Shown here: piece after piece, positions 43,259-51,598 of the stretch
Layout: every line of letters begins with the position of its first letter
Numbering within the stretch: position 1 is the stretch's first letter
Assembly: GCF_036014115.1 (NCBI RefSeq)
Contig: NZ_CP107913.1
Span: 9,380,501-9,444,500 of the forward strand
DNA length: 64,000 bases
Source: Streptomyces sp. NBC_00448
GTDB taxonomy: Bacteria; Actinomycetota; Actinomycetes; Streptomycetales; Streptomycetaceae
Direction of reading: 5' to 3'
Made by a program: the position numbers and the translations under genes
The notes under the pieces: generated by a model
The model's input: the letters and a program-made list of their open reading frames with translations, nothing else
What the model was told of the DNA's origin: nothing
The model's database searches: none

Positions 43259-43332
43259 GGCCGGCGCGCCGGGACACTCTCCGGCGTCGGCGTCAGCACG
43301 TTCATCGCGGCGCACTTCATGCGGGGGACCCC
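43259..43332 (-). repeat. second, degenerate copy of the ThrRS leader region
   Basis: On the plus strand, 43265-43327 matches 41397-41460 with only about eight differences. The encoded minus-strand start is MKCAAMNVLTPTPESVPARR, against MKRAAMIAMTTTPESVPAR at 41453. The triple Thr is lost and the stop codon is gone, and no hairpin or synthetase gene follows. Its ATG overlaps the stop of the upstream hydrolase (ATGA). It is a vestige, in the same orientation as the functional leader 1.87 kb away. Confidence 0.85.
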
Positions 43333-44120
43333 AGCGGGGGCGCATCGCGGAGGTGGCGCGCGACGAAGTCCCGCCAGTACGCGACGGCTTCGGGCTTGGT
43401 CTCCGCGTGGGCGCCCGCGTAGCCGAGCAGTTGCTTGTCGGGCGACCCGAGCTCCTCGAAGAGCGCGAACTGGCCCTCCCTGGGGAAGATCTCGTCGTAC
43501 CACTGGAGGTGGAAGAGGGCCGGCGCGGTGATCCGCCGCGCGTCCGCCACGACGCGCCGGGGGACGTCCAGACCGGCGGGCATGCCGGGCGCCTGCCGGA
43601 GGCCGAACTTGCCGAGGACGACGCAGCGAATGCGGTCGTCCAGCGCGGCCGCCAGCGGAAGGCCGAAGCGTGTCCCCATCGACAGGCCCAGGTAGCCGAG
43701 GCGCGCGGTGTCCACGAGGCCCAGGGCCCCGAGGGCATCCACCACCGCCAGCCAGTCGCCCGTCATCCGGTCGAGAACGACGTCGAGCCCCTCTTCGACG
43801 ATGCGGGGCTGGTACTCCTCGGCCGGCAGCGGGCGGGGGACCCGGTCGCCGTGATACGGCCCGTCGATGGCGAGCGCGCCGATTCCCACCCGCGACGCGA
43901 ACCAGCAGGCCAGGCCGGTGACCCGCGCGCTCCTCTTGTGCCCGCTGCCGCCGTGTCCCAGCAGGACCAGAGCGGGGGGTGCGGAGGACGGGGTGGGCGG
44001 CAGCCAGAGCACACCCGGAACGGTGCCCGTGTTTCGGGGCAGACGGAACACCGCCTCCCGGACGCCGCCCTCCAGCACGCGACGACCGGCCCACGCGACT
44101 GTGTCATCCACCTCATCCAC
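43317..44120 (-). CDS. alpha/beta-hydrolase (dienelactone hydrolase-like)
   Basis: 267 residues from GTG 44120, preceded by only a weak ribosome site; GTG 44111 is possible. ALVLLGHGGSGHKRS gives the oxyanion region, LGYLGLSMGTRFGLPLA the nucleophile Ser, WYDEIFP the Asp and YAGAHAETKP the His of the triad. Cytoplasmic. Substrate unknown. Its last residues (GSPA) lie in DNA belonging to the duplicated leader region, so the natural C-terminus may have been replaced. Confidence 0.82.
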   Translation of the reverse strand: MDEVDDTVAWAGRRVLEGGVREAVFRLPRNTGTVPGVLWLPPTPSSAPPALVLLGHGGSGHKRSARVTGLACWFASRVGIGALAIDGPYHGDRVPRPLPAEEYQPRIVEEGLDVVLDRMTGDWLAVVDALGALGLVDTARLGYLGLSMGTRFGLPLAAALDDRIRCVVLGKFGLRQAPGMPAGLDVPRRVVADARRITAPALFHLQWYDEIFPREGQFALFEELGSPDKQLLGYAGAHAETKPEAVAYWRDFVARHLRDAPPLGSPA

Positions 44121-44171
44121 GCAGCCATTGAACCAGCGGCCCCGTAGCCGTCGCGTGGCGGTGACGCTCCG

Positions 44172-44420
44172 TCAGTTCGCTTCGCGTACCGGCACGTCGG
44201 CGCCGAGCGCGTCGAGGACGGCCAGGGGGTCGAGAGAGGAGCGCCAGTGCGTGATTCTGCGGTCCCGGATGGTGATCACCGACACGAAGTGGTTGCTGTA
44301 CCGCTTTCCGGTGGCGAGCACCCGGCCGTGCACCACCTACTCCAGGACGACCACCGAGGTCTCGCGGTCGTGGTGGACGGCCCGCCGTCGGCACGCTCCG
44401 TGCGCAACGTGTCCCCGTAG
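44172..44420 (-). pseudogene. truncated SnoaL/NTF2-like gene with in-frame stop
   Basis: The minus frame ending at 44172 reads VVHGRVLATGKRYSNHFVSV then ITIRDRRITHWRSSLDPLAVLDALG, a clear C-terminal half of a SnoaL-like NTF2 protein. Upstream it continues in frame as AVHHDRETSVVVLE, but a TAG (44337-44339) interrupts it between VVVLE and VVHGRV. No plausible N-terminal half lies further upstream, where sequence of another gene begins. Hence both truncated and nonsense-mutated. Confidence 0.75.
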
Positions 44421-44425
44421 CCGCG

Positions 44426-44701
44426 ATGCTCACCAGCGGCTACCCGCTCTACACCACCGTGCGAGTCCCCCTTCCCCTGGACCGCGCCCAGGTGCTCGTC
44501 CCCCGCAACCGCGCCACTCACCGGCCCGACGGCACCCGCGCGACCCTCGTCACCATCGGCGGCACCAGCCCCGAAGAACTCGCCGACCACCTCCTCCACC
44601 TCGCCACACCCCTGCGCGTCCTGACCCCCGCCACGGTCCGCTACGCGCTACGCCGACGCGTCCACGACCTCCTCGACGCCGACGAGCCCGAGCCGAACTG
44701 A
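44426..44701 (+). pseudogene. C-terminal fragment of a WYL-domain regulator
   Basis: The 91-residue frame reads LDRAQVLVPRNRATHRPDGT, then TLVTIGGTSPEELADHLLHLATPLRVL and PATVRYALRRRVHDLL. This is the C-terminal extension of YafY-type WYL regulators, which control by binding a ligand through the WYL domain. The HTH and WYL core are absent. It abuts the broken SnoaL gene, so the two look like the ends of a deletion. Confidence 0.65.
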
Positions 44702-44742
44702 CCCCCGACCAGGCGCCCCGGCCGCGGACCGGTCGGGCGGGG

Positions 44743-45321
44743 TCAGAGGTGGGCGAGGCGGTCGACCAGGAGGGCCACTCGCGGTTCGGCGTCCTGCGGG
44801 AGGAGGCGGCCTGACCGGGTCAGGGTTGCCAGGCCGTGCAGGGAAGCCCAGAAGACCTCGGTGAACAGCCCCGGGTGGACGCCGTCCCCGGCGACCTCGC
44901 CCAGGCTCTCCAGCAGCGCGGCGAAGGCGTCCTTCAGTGGCTCGGGGGTCTCCTCCTGGGCGAACGCCAGGCCGCCGTCGAGCTGGAAGATGGCGTCGTA
45001 GACCGCCGGGTTCTGCTCGGCGAAGTCGAGGTAGGCGCGGGCGAGGGCGGTGACCCGCTCGCGCGGGCCGTTCGCCCTGGCGGCCGCGGCCCGCACCGCC
45101 GCCGCCAGCTCGGCGGCGCCCTCCAAAGCGACGGCGCCGATGATCTCCCGTTTGCCGCGGAAGTGGCTGTAGAGGACCGGCTGGCTGTACTCGATGCGCT
45201 CGGCGAGCCGGCGGGTGGTGACGGCGTCCCAGCCCTGCTGCTCGGCGAGTTCGCGGGCCGTCGCCAAGATCAGGCGCTCGCGGGCCGCCCGTTCGCGCTC
45301 CTTGCGTTCCTTTACCGACAT
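44743..45321 (-). CDS. TetR-family transcriptional regulator
   Basis: 192 residues. The HTH spans about residues 15-62 (RERLILATARELAEQQGWDAVTTRRLAERIEYSQPVLYSHFRGKREII), followed by the ligand domain with the TetR_C WHG-like stretch FTEVFWASLHGLATL. Divergent from a DUF1772-ABM operon across 90 bp carrying three CTAG-N5-CTAG dyads. It probably represses both itself and that operon. Confidence 0.92.
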   Translation of the reverse strand: MSVKERKERERAARERLILATARELAEQQGWDAVTTRRLAERIEYSQPVLYSHFRGKREIIGAVALEGAAELAAAVRAAAARANGPRERVTALARAYLDFAEQNPAVYDAIFQLDGGLAFAQEETPEPLKDAFAALLESLGEVAGDGVHPGLFTEVFWASLHGLATLTRSGRLLPQDAEPRVALLVDRLAHL

Positions 45322-45330
45322 GATCCGATC

Positions 45331-45394
45331 CTAGCAGCGCTAGACAAGCAAGCTCTAGTAGTACTAGCGTTGACTCATCACCTAGCAACACTAG
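45331..45394. promoter_or_regulatory. three CTAG-N5-CTAG operators for the TetR regulator
   Basis: CTAGCAGCGCTAG (45331-45343), CTAGTAGTACTAG (45355-45367) and CTAGCAACACTAG (45382-45394) share CTAG-N5-CTAG; the first two are perfect palindromes. CTAG is very rare in such DNA, so three spaced pairs are not chance. They cover the whole divergent promoter. Confidence 0.87.
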
Positions 45395-45411
45395 ATTCTC
45401 AGGGGGTCGTC

Positions 45412-45858
45412 ATGGTCAACGCGCTCGAGGTGCTCACCACCGTGGTCGTCGGCGTGATGGTGGGGGTGGAGTTCTCCGTCGCCTTCGTCATGAATCCGAT
45501 CCTCAACGCGCTCCCCGAGGACAGCAGGCAACAAGGCCACGCGCACGGGGGCCGGATGCTCGGCGCCGTGATGCCGGTCTGGTACATCACCTCGCTCGTC
45601 CTCACCGTCGTCTGGGCCGTCGCCAGGTGGCACCACCACCACACCGGCCTCGTCGTCACGGCCGGCGCGCTGCTGATCCTCAGCGTGGTCATGTCAGTCC
45701 TGCTGCTCGTCCCGATCAACAACCGGAACAAGACGTGGACCCCTGACAACCGGCCCGCCGACTGGAAGGAGCAGATGGACCGCTGGCTCCTTCTCCACTA
45801 CGTCCGCGTCGCCGTCATCATCGCCGCCTTCACCCTGCTGGTCGCGGCCCTCGTCTGA
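45412..45858 (+). CDS. DUF1772 membrane protein (anthrone oxygenase-like)
   Basis: 148 residues with four membrane segments (about 5-25, 50-72, 80-103, 130-148). NNRNKTWTPDNRPADWKEQMDRWLLLHYVR between TM3 and TM4 is the conserved DUF1772 stretch. Some relatives are anthrone oxygenases in polyketide tailoring; most are uncharacterised. First gene of an operon with a small ABM-fold protein, 34 bp apart, behind the CTAG operators. Confidence 0.85.
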   Translation: MVNALEVLTTVVVGVMVGVEFSVAFVMNPILNALPEDSRQQGHAHGGRMLGAVMPVWYITSLVLTVVWAVARWHHHHTGLVVTAGALLILSVVMSVLLLVPINNRNKTWTPDNRPADWKEQMDRWLLLHYVRVAVIIAAFTLLVAALV

Positions 45859-45892
45859 ACCCCCCGACCGACAGCGAGAGGAAGTGCCGAAA

Positions 45893-46243
45893 ATGGCCAA
45901 GCTGCAGAGTCTCGACCCGCACACGCCCATGTTCACGCAGTTCAAGGAGGCGACCGGGCCCATCGTCCTGGCCAACACCTTCTTCGTCCCGAAGGAGCGG
46001 ACCGAATCGTTTCTCGCGCTCTTCCGACGGCAGGCCGAGTTCATGAAGGCCCAGCCGGGATTCGTCTCCCTGCAGATGCACCAGGGAACGGGGGACAGCC
46101 GGCTGCTGATGAACGTCGCGGTCTGGGAGTCGACCGAGGCGCTCGCCACGGCGTTCGGCAGCCCGGAGTTCCAGCGCATGGCGGCCGAGTTCCCCGACGA
46201 CATCGTGTCCTACCCGCACATCTTCGAGCAGATCGACGCGTGA
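45893..46243 (+). CDS. antibiotic biosynthesis monooxygenase (ABM) domain protein
   Basis: 116 residues; ATG 45893 is nine bases after AGGAAG, GTG 45884 is too close. The ferredoxin-like ABM fold is marked by IVLANTFFVPKERTESFLALFRRQAEFMKAQPGFVSLQMHQ and NVAVWESTEALATAFGSPEFQ. Members oxidise quinones or aromatic polyketides, or bind small molecules. Pairing with DUF1772 and TetR suggests inducible handling of an aromatic or oxidised compound. Confidence 0.87.
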   Translation: MAKLQSLDPHTPMFTQFKEATGPIVLANTFFVPKERTESFLALFRRQAEFMKAQPGFVSLQMHQGTGDSRLLMNVAVWESTEALATAFGSPEFQRMAAEFPDDIVSYPHIFEQIDA

Positions 46244-46307
46244 CACGGCAGCGATAACCGCCACACCCTCGAACCGCTGCCGCGACCTCGTGGGGACGGA
46301 CCGTGCT

Positions 46308-46333
46308 CACCGAGCGGCAGACGCCGCTCGGTG
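46308..46333. terminator. terminator between ABM and mannosidase genes
   Basis: A perfect 11-bp stem (CACCGAGCGGC, 46308-46318, with 46323-46333) and a four-base loop AGAC. It lies between two convergent genes and can end both transcripts. A smaller hairpin is at 46444-46460. Confidence 0.82.
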
Positions 46334-46473
46334 CGCGCGCTCTGGGAGCCCGAGAGAGGTCCTGCGTACGTGGTAGGTCGAGGTCGGCACGCTCCTCAGG
46401 GTAGGCAGGTCGGGACGGACAGCGGGCCGAACCGCCCGGGGGTGGCGCCGTGGCGGCGCCGCCCCCGAAACGG

Positions 46474-49400
46474 TCAGCCGCCTGCCCGCGGGCGCAGGCG
46501 GACCGCCGTGCTGCCCAGGCGCGGGATCTCCACGAGCACGTCGGCGCCGTCGCGGGTGGCCTCGCCCGCGTGGTCGCCGAGGTAGGTCGCGCGTTCGGCG
46601 TGCGCGACGGAGAAGCCGCAGCGCAGCCGGACGGTACGGGGTTCGTCGGCGTAGGACTGGAGGCGGACCAAAAGGTCGGCCGGCGCGGAACCGCCCTCGT
46701 CCGCCTCGCGCCCCTGCGCCGGGACCGGCGCCGCGTCGACGACCCGCACGTACGGATCGTCGAGGGCGAGCAGCGCGCGCTCGCCCGGGTCGTCCGCGGC
46801 GGGTTCGCCGTGCGCGGCGACGCCCACCAGCGGGTGGTCGATCTCCTGGGCGGTGCGCAGGCCCAGCGCCTCGGCGGCGATGGTCTCGCCGCGCCGGCGG
46901 ACGCCGACCGCGTAGCGGAAGGTGGTGTCGAACGCCTGCTGGGCCGGGAAGTTGGTGTCCCAGAGGTTGTTGTGGACCCACGAGTAGAGGGTGCCCGGCT
47001 GCCGGGGCGCCGTGGAGTCGGGGAACGGCGCGTACGGCAGCGGGATGGTCTCCGGCTCGACCAGGGGCGCGTCGCGCGTCACCCACGCGACCGGCCCGCC
47101 GGCGTCTCCGAGCGCGACGAACGACCGTACGGCGCGCATGTGCTGGGGAGCGCCGGGGACGTGGGCGAGGCCGGTGCCGGTCAGGGCGCCGGTGATCTCG
47201 TAGCGGACGGCGGGGTCGGTGAGGGCGAACGGGAAGGCCAGGTAGGCGCTCTCTTTCGCCATGGTCGCGGGCTTGTCGAAGCGGTTGTCGAGGACGACGT
47301 GGGCGTCGTCGCGGCCCAGGCTGACGGTGGTGCGGGCGAGGTGGACCCCGTCGGCCGCGTACTCGTAGGTCAGACGCGCCCCGAGGGCGTCGTCGACGCG
47401 TTCGAGCAGGACGGCGGGCCGGGCCAGCGAGCGCGAACCGAGGAGTTCGAGCTCGTCGGACGTGGTGGTCTTGTTGGCCTGGTGGTTGTAGCCGGGCGCC
47501 GAGGTGTACGTGTCGTAGACGTAGCCGTTGAAGCCCACGACGGCGTCCTGGTCGACGAGTTCGCGGCCGGTGGCCTTCTCGGTGATCGAGGCGACACAGG
47601 CGCGGGCGAGGTCGACCCGCACCGTGAGGTGGTCGTTCTCCAGGACCAGGTCGTCGGCGGTCGGCAGCGGGACCCGGCGGCCGCCGTCCTCGGCGTGGCC
47701 GTCGGTGCGCGGGGCGACCGCGGTGCCCGGCTCGCCCGCCGTGAGGTCCAGCCGGACCAGCCCGAGCGGCGGGACGTCCGGCACCTCGACGTGCACCCAT
47801 CGGCCCGCGTCCCGGTGCACCGGGTTGACCTGCGGCGTCACGACGGTGGGCAGCGGCTTGCCGGTACGGCCGTCGGTCACCGCCAGCGCCCGGTCCAGCG
47901 GGACGCGGCTCTCGCGTACGAACAGCGCGACGACCGAAGTGCGCTGCGCCGACGTGGTGTTGACCGCCCAGAAGGTGGCGTCGGCGCCGGCCGCGGTCGG
48001 CAGTGCGGCGCCCAGCGCGGCCGACGCGTGGTCGCGGAAGGTGTCGGCGTCGTTGTCGCCGTGCAGGGCGTAGCCGTACTTCCAGTGCCACTGCTGGTCA
48101 CCGGAGTTCATCCCCTCGTCGCCGTGGGTCCAGGGGTCGGCCGCGCCCCAGGTGTGCTCGTTGAACAGGGAGATCGACCGGTAGACGCCGGCCGCGCCGA
48201 GCCGGGCGTCGGCGGCGTGCGCGGCGGGTGGGGCCTGCGCTGCGGGGCCGGCGGCTTCGGCGGCTTCGGCGGAGGGGGCGGTTCCGGCCCGGCCGGCGAG
48301 GTCGGTGAGCGCGGCCATGCCGTACAGCGTGGTCGCGTCGGCCACCTTCGCCTGCGCGCGGCGGACCATCGCCTGCGGCCGGGCGCCGGAGCCGACGCCC
48401 TCGACCCACCAGTCGCCCCAGTCGCCCTCGAAGACGGGGACGGCGTCGCCCAGCCGCTGTTCGGCGTCGGTGAAGAAGTCCGTGTTGGTGGACAGCCGCA
48501 GGGTCGGCGCGGCCCAGGTCTCGTTCCAGCGGCGCACCGTCTCCGCGAGGATCAGCCGCGGCGGCGCGTTGTCCCCGAAGTGGCCCTGGACCCGCAGGTG
48601 CAGCAGGTCCCACGGGTACGGGTCGCGGTGGCCCGCGGTCGGCCCCGGCGAGCCGAACAGCTCGGGCGGGATGGGGTAGGGGTTGGTGGCGAGCGCGGTC
48701 AGATACGCGGGCAGCAGGTCGTCGACCATCTCGTAGGAGGTGTCGAAGCCGAGCACCGGGCCCTCCATGTAGGCGAGGCCGTGCGGGCTGTCGGTCATCC
48801 AGGTCAGCAGCTCGTTCCCGGACGGGGCGCGCCAGCGGAACAGCCGGGGGAGTTGCGCGCCGCCGTTCATGTTGGGCACCGAGCGGCCGGCCCAGTTGTG
48901 CGCCACCGACAGGTAGCGCACGCCGAGCGGGGTCAGGGCGTCGGGCAGCCCGGCGACGGTGCCGGGCACGTCGGTCTGCATGGCGCTGCGGAAGTCGATG
49001 CCGTGGGTCTGCTGGACGCCCCGGGCCAGCCGCAGCAGTTCGTGCAGCTCGTCCGTGGAGCAGGTGTCGGTGTGCAGGTTGTACGGCATGGCGGTCAGCT
49101 CGATCTGGCCGGCCTTCACCCGCTGGATGAACTCCGCGACCCGTGCCGCCGGCCGGGCGGCAGCCCACTGCTCGAACGACCACAGCGACTCCACCGCCCA
49201 GCGGAACTTGGCGTTGTCCGGCCAGTCGTCGGTGGCCCGGGTCAGGTCGAGGCAGGAGTCCAGGAACGCGACGTGCTCGCCGAGCACCGTGCCCTGCGGG
49301 TCGGTGTACCCGATGTCGAGGTGCGAGTGGTGCACCAGGTGGATCGTCCACTCGCGCGGCGGCTGAAGGACGAAGGCGAGCACCGCGGAGGTGCCGTGGC

Positions 49401-49734
49401 CGGTGGCGGTGATCCGCAGGTCGCGCGGGGCGCTCTCCAGGGGCAGCAGCAGCCGCTGCCCGCCGGGTGCGGGCACGGCCTGCACGGGTATCGTCCCGCC
49501 GCCGGCGGCCTCGGCGGTGAAGGTCCACCCGCCGTGGTCGGGCCGGTCGCCGTCGATCAGTATCCGTACGCAGCGCAGCGCGCCGGACGGGGTACGCCGG
49601 ACCAGGTGTTCCGGCATGGCGCGGAGCCGGGTGCCGCCGGCCTGGGCGGTGGCGGCGACCGCGAGGCCGACCATGCTCGTCCGGGCCTTGTCGGTCGACC
49701 ATCGGCGGTCGCGTACGAGGGCACGCGTCGTCAT
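46474..49734 (-). CDS. alpha-mannosidase-like glycoside hydrolase family 38 protein
   Basis: 1086 residues from ATG 49734 (GGGAGAG upstream). The zinc motif is LVHHSHLDIGYTDPQ, corresponding to HxHxDxGW of GH38. MQTDVPGTVAGLPDAL probably carries the catalytic nucleophile Asp, and SVAHNWAGRSVPNMNGG and EGDWGDWWVEG shape the active site. A C-terminal beta-sandwich follows. The HxHLDIGYT variant places it in the divergent GH38 branch with DUF5054-like members. An Ala-rich insert near residue 490-515 looks like a flexible linker. No signal peptide, so it acts on imported oligosaccharides. Last gene of the binding protein-permease-permease operon. Confidence 0.88.
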   Translation of the reverse strand: MTTRALVRDRRWSTDKARTSMVGLAVAATAQAGGTRLRAMPEHLVRRTPSGALRCVRILIDGDRPDHGGWTFTAEAAGGGTIPVQAVPAPGGQRLLLPLESAPRDLRITATGHGTSAVLAFVLQPPREWTIHLVHHSHLDIGYTDPQGTVLGEHVAFLDSCLDLTRATDDWPDNAKFRWAVESLWSFEQWAAARPAARVAEFIQRVKAGQIELTAMPYNLHTDTCSTDELHELLRLARGVQQTHGIDFRSAMQTDVPGTVAGLPDALTPLGVRYLSVAHNWAGRSVPNMNGGAQLPRLFRWRAPSGNELLTWMTDSPHGLAYMEGPVLGFDTSYEMVDDLLPAYLTALATNPYPIPPELFGSPGPTAGHRDPYPWDLLHLRVQGHFGDNAPPRLILAETVRRWNETWAAPTLRLSTNTDFFTDAEQRLGDAVPVFEGDWGDWWVEGVGSGARPQAMVRRAQAKVADATTLYGMAALTDLAGRAGTAPSAEAAEAAGPAAQAPPAAHAADARLGAAGVYRSISLFNEHTWGAADPWTHGDEGMNSGDQQWHWKYGYALHGDNDADTFRDHASAALGAALPTAAGADATFWAVNTTSAQRTSVVALFVRESRVPLDRALAVTDGRTGKPLPTVVTPQVNPVHRDAGRWVHVEVPDVPPLGLVRLDLTAGEPGTAVAPRTDGHAEDGGRRVPLPTADDLVLENDHLTVRVDLARACVASITEKATGRELVDQDAVVGFNGYVYDTYTSAPGYNHQANKTTTSDELELLGSRSLARPAVLLERVDDALGARLTYEYAADGVHLARTTVSLGRDDAHVVLDNRFDKPATMAKESAYLAFPFALTDPAVRYEITGALTGTGLAHVPGAPQHMRAVRSFVALGDAGGPVAWVTRDAPLVEPETIPLPYAPFPDSTAPRQPGTLYSWVHNNLWDTNFPAQQAFDTTFRYAVGVRRRGETIAAEALGLRTAQEIDHPLVGVAAHGEPAADDPGERALLALDDPYVRVVDAAPVPAQGREADEGGSAPADLLVRLQSYADEPRTVRLRCGFSVAHAERATYLGDHAGEATRDGADVLVEIPRLGSTAVRLRPRAGG

Positions 49735-49832
49735 GAGCTGTCTCTCCCAAGGTGGTTCGGTCAGGACGTCGGTGGTGCGGTCCGCAGGTGTCGACGTCGG
49801 GACGCCGGTGCTGCGGTCCGGAGGGGCTGACG

Positions 49833-50645
49833 TCAGGACGTCAGGCGCAGGCTGTTGACGAAGAAGCGCTGGAAGACGAAGAAGAGCACCACGGTGGGCA
49901 CCGACGCGACCAGCGCGCCGGCCAGCACGACGGGCGGGCCCACCGTGGAGTAGTTGCCGCTCAGGTCCGCCAGGGTGGCCATCACCGGACGCACGTTGGG
50001 GCTGAGCGAGAGCGTGATGCCGAAGAGCAGGTCGTTCCAGATCCAGGTGAACTGGAAGATGAACGCGGCCAGCAGGGCGTTCCTGGCCAGCGGCAGGTGG
50101 ATGGAGAGGAACATCCGCAGCCAGTTGACGCCGTCGAGCTGGGCGGCCTCGGAGATCTCCCGCGGCACGGTCATCATGAAGTTGCGGTTGACGAAGAACG
50201 CGAAGGGCACGGTGAGCGCCACGTAGATCAGCACCATGCCGTACTGGGTGTCGTACAGGCCGGTGCGGGCGTATCCGGTGAACAGCGGGGACAGGAAGGT
50301 CTGCAGCGGCAGCACGGTGCCGATGAAGATGGCCCAGAACCAGATCGCCGGGCGGCGGACCGGCATGACGGTGACGGCGAAGGAGGCCAGCGCCGCGATC
50401 ACCACCGCGATCGCCGCGCCCACGACGGCGTACAGGAAGGTGTTCAGCAGGCCCCGCCCGACGTCGGCGCTGGAGAACGCGGCGCGGATGTTGCGGGTCA
50501 GGCCCCAGGAGCCGAACCACCACCGCGGCGAGCCGGTGTACTGCTTCGACGGGGTGAACGCGTTGACGACCACCAGCCAGGTCGGCAGCAGCCACAGCAC
50601 CGAGACCAGGGCGACCAGCACATGGCGTACCGCCCGGCCGGTCAT
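49833..50645 (-). CDS. carbohydrate ABC transporter permease (MalG type)
   Basis: 270 residues with six membrane segments and the EAA loop EISEAAQLDGVNWLRMFLSIHLPLARN. Its start overlaps the stop of the partner permease (ATGA at 50645-50642). No ATPase gene is present, so it probably uses a shared MsiK-like ATPase, as is usual in Streptomyces. Confidence 0.94.
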   Translation of the reverse strand: MTGRAVRHVLVALVSVLWLLPTWLVVVNAFTPSKQYTGSPRWWFGSWGLTRNIRAAFSSADVGRGLLNTFLYAVVGAAIAVVIAALASFAVTVMPVRRPAIWFWAIFIGTVLPLQTFLSPLFTGYARTGLYDTQYGMVLIYVALTVPFAFFVNRNFMMTVPREISEAAQLDGVNWLRMFLSIHLPLARNALLAAFIFQFTWIWNDLLFGITLSLSPNVRPVMATLADLSGNYSTVGPPVVLAGALVASVPTVVLFFVFQRFFVNSLRLTS

Positions 50646-51598
50646 GCCACGCCTCCCCGCTGCGGCTGGACCTGCCGGCGCAGGTAGAGCCAGGACGCCG
50701 CGACGACCACCGCGGTCAGCACGACGGACACGGCGGCGCCGTAGCCGTACCGGTTGAGGGTGAAGGTCTGCCGGTACATCGTCAGGGCCAGCGTCTCGGA
50801 CGCGGTGCCGGGGCCGCCCTGCGTCAGCAGCCACACGATGTCGAAGGTCTTGAGGCTGTTGACGATGGACATTCCCACCACGACCACGGTCATGGGCCGC
50901 AGTTGGGGCACGATCACCTTCAGGAACAGCTGCAGGCCCTGCGCGCCGTCGATCTTCGCCGCCTCGATGGTCTCGGTCGGGATGGTCTGCAGACCGATCA
51001 GGAACAGCAGCAGGGCGGCGCCGGTGGACTGCCAGGTCGTCGCCACGATCATCACGATCGTGTTCAGCGGCCAGTGCAGCAGCCAGTCGTGCTGCCAGGC
51101 GCCGAGCCCGATGGCGTGCAGCGTCTGGTTGACGGCGCCGTCGGACTTCAGCAGGTACGTCCACAGCAGGGCCGTCGCGGAGCCGGACAGGGCGTAGGGG
51201 ATGACCACGGCGGTTCGGGCCACCACGCCCCAGCGCACCGAGTGGGTCAGCACCGCGAGCACCAGACCGAGCAGCACCGGCAGGACCAGCGTGCCGACCA
51301 CCCACATGACCGTGTTGAGCAGCGACCGGCCGAAGTCGGGATCGGTGAGCAGCGCACGGTAGTTGGCCAGGCCCACGAAGCGGGCGGTGATGCCGTTGTC
51401 GTCGAACAGGCTGCGGTAGGAGGTGACCGCGAACGGCACCACCAGCAGCGCCGCGACGAGCGCCACGGCGGGCGCGAGGAACGCACCCACCCATGCGGCG
51501 CGCCGGACGCCGCCGTGCCGGGGCACGCGGGCCGGGTTCCCGGATCGGCGGGTCGTCGTGCGGGGGACCGTCTTGGCTCCAGAGGTCAGGACTTCCAC
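50642..51598 (-). CDS. carbohydrate ABC transporter permease (MalF type)
   Basis: 318 residues from GTG 51598, which follows AAAGGAG and overlaps the 3' end of the binding-protein gene by 13 bases. Six membrane segments; EAA loop ETIEAAKIDGAQGLQLFLKVIVPQLRP. Works with the MalG-type partner to import the ligand of the upstream lipoprotein. Confidence 0.94.
   Translation of the reverse strand: MEVLTSGAKTVPRTTTRRSGNPARVPRHGGVRRAAWVGAFLAPAVALVAALLVVPFAVTSYRSLFDDNGITARFVGLANYRALLTDPDFGRSLLNTVMWVVGTLVLPVLLGLVLAVLTHSVRWGVVARTAVVIPYALSGSATALLWTYLLKSDGAVNQTLHAIGLGAWQHDWLLHWPLNTIVMIVATTWQSTGAALLLFLIGLQTIPTETIEAAKIDGAQGLQLFLKVIVPQLRPMTVVVVGMSIVNSLKTFDIVWLLTQGGPGTASETLALTMYRQTFTLNRYGYGAAVSVVLTAVVVAASWLYLRRQVQPQRGGVA

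Noticed and set aside
43093..43320. A real protein starting at the second leader copy and running into the kinase gene antisense
   Set aside because: Only the first 20 codons resemble the ThrRS leader; the rest is antisense to the kinase 3' end and has no independent support.
46450..49830. An 1126-codon plus-strand open frame over the GH38 gene
   Set aside because: Same GC-bias artefact; low-complexity Gly/Val/Arg sequence, opposite to a clear enzyme.
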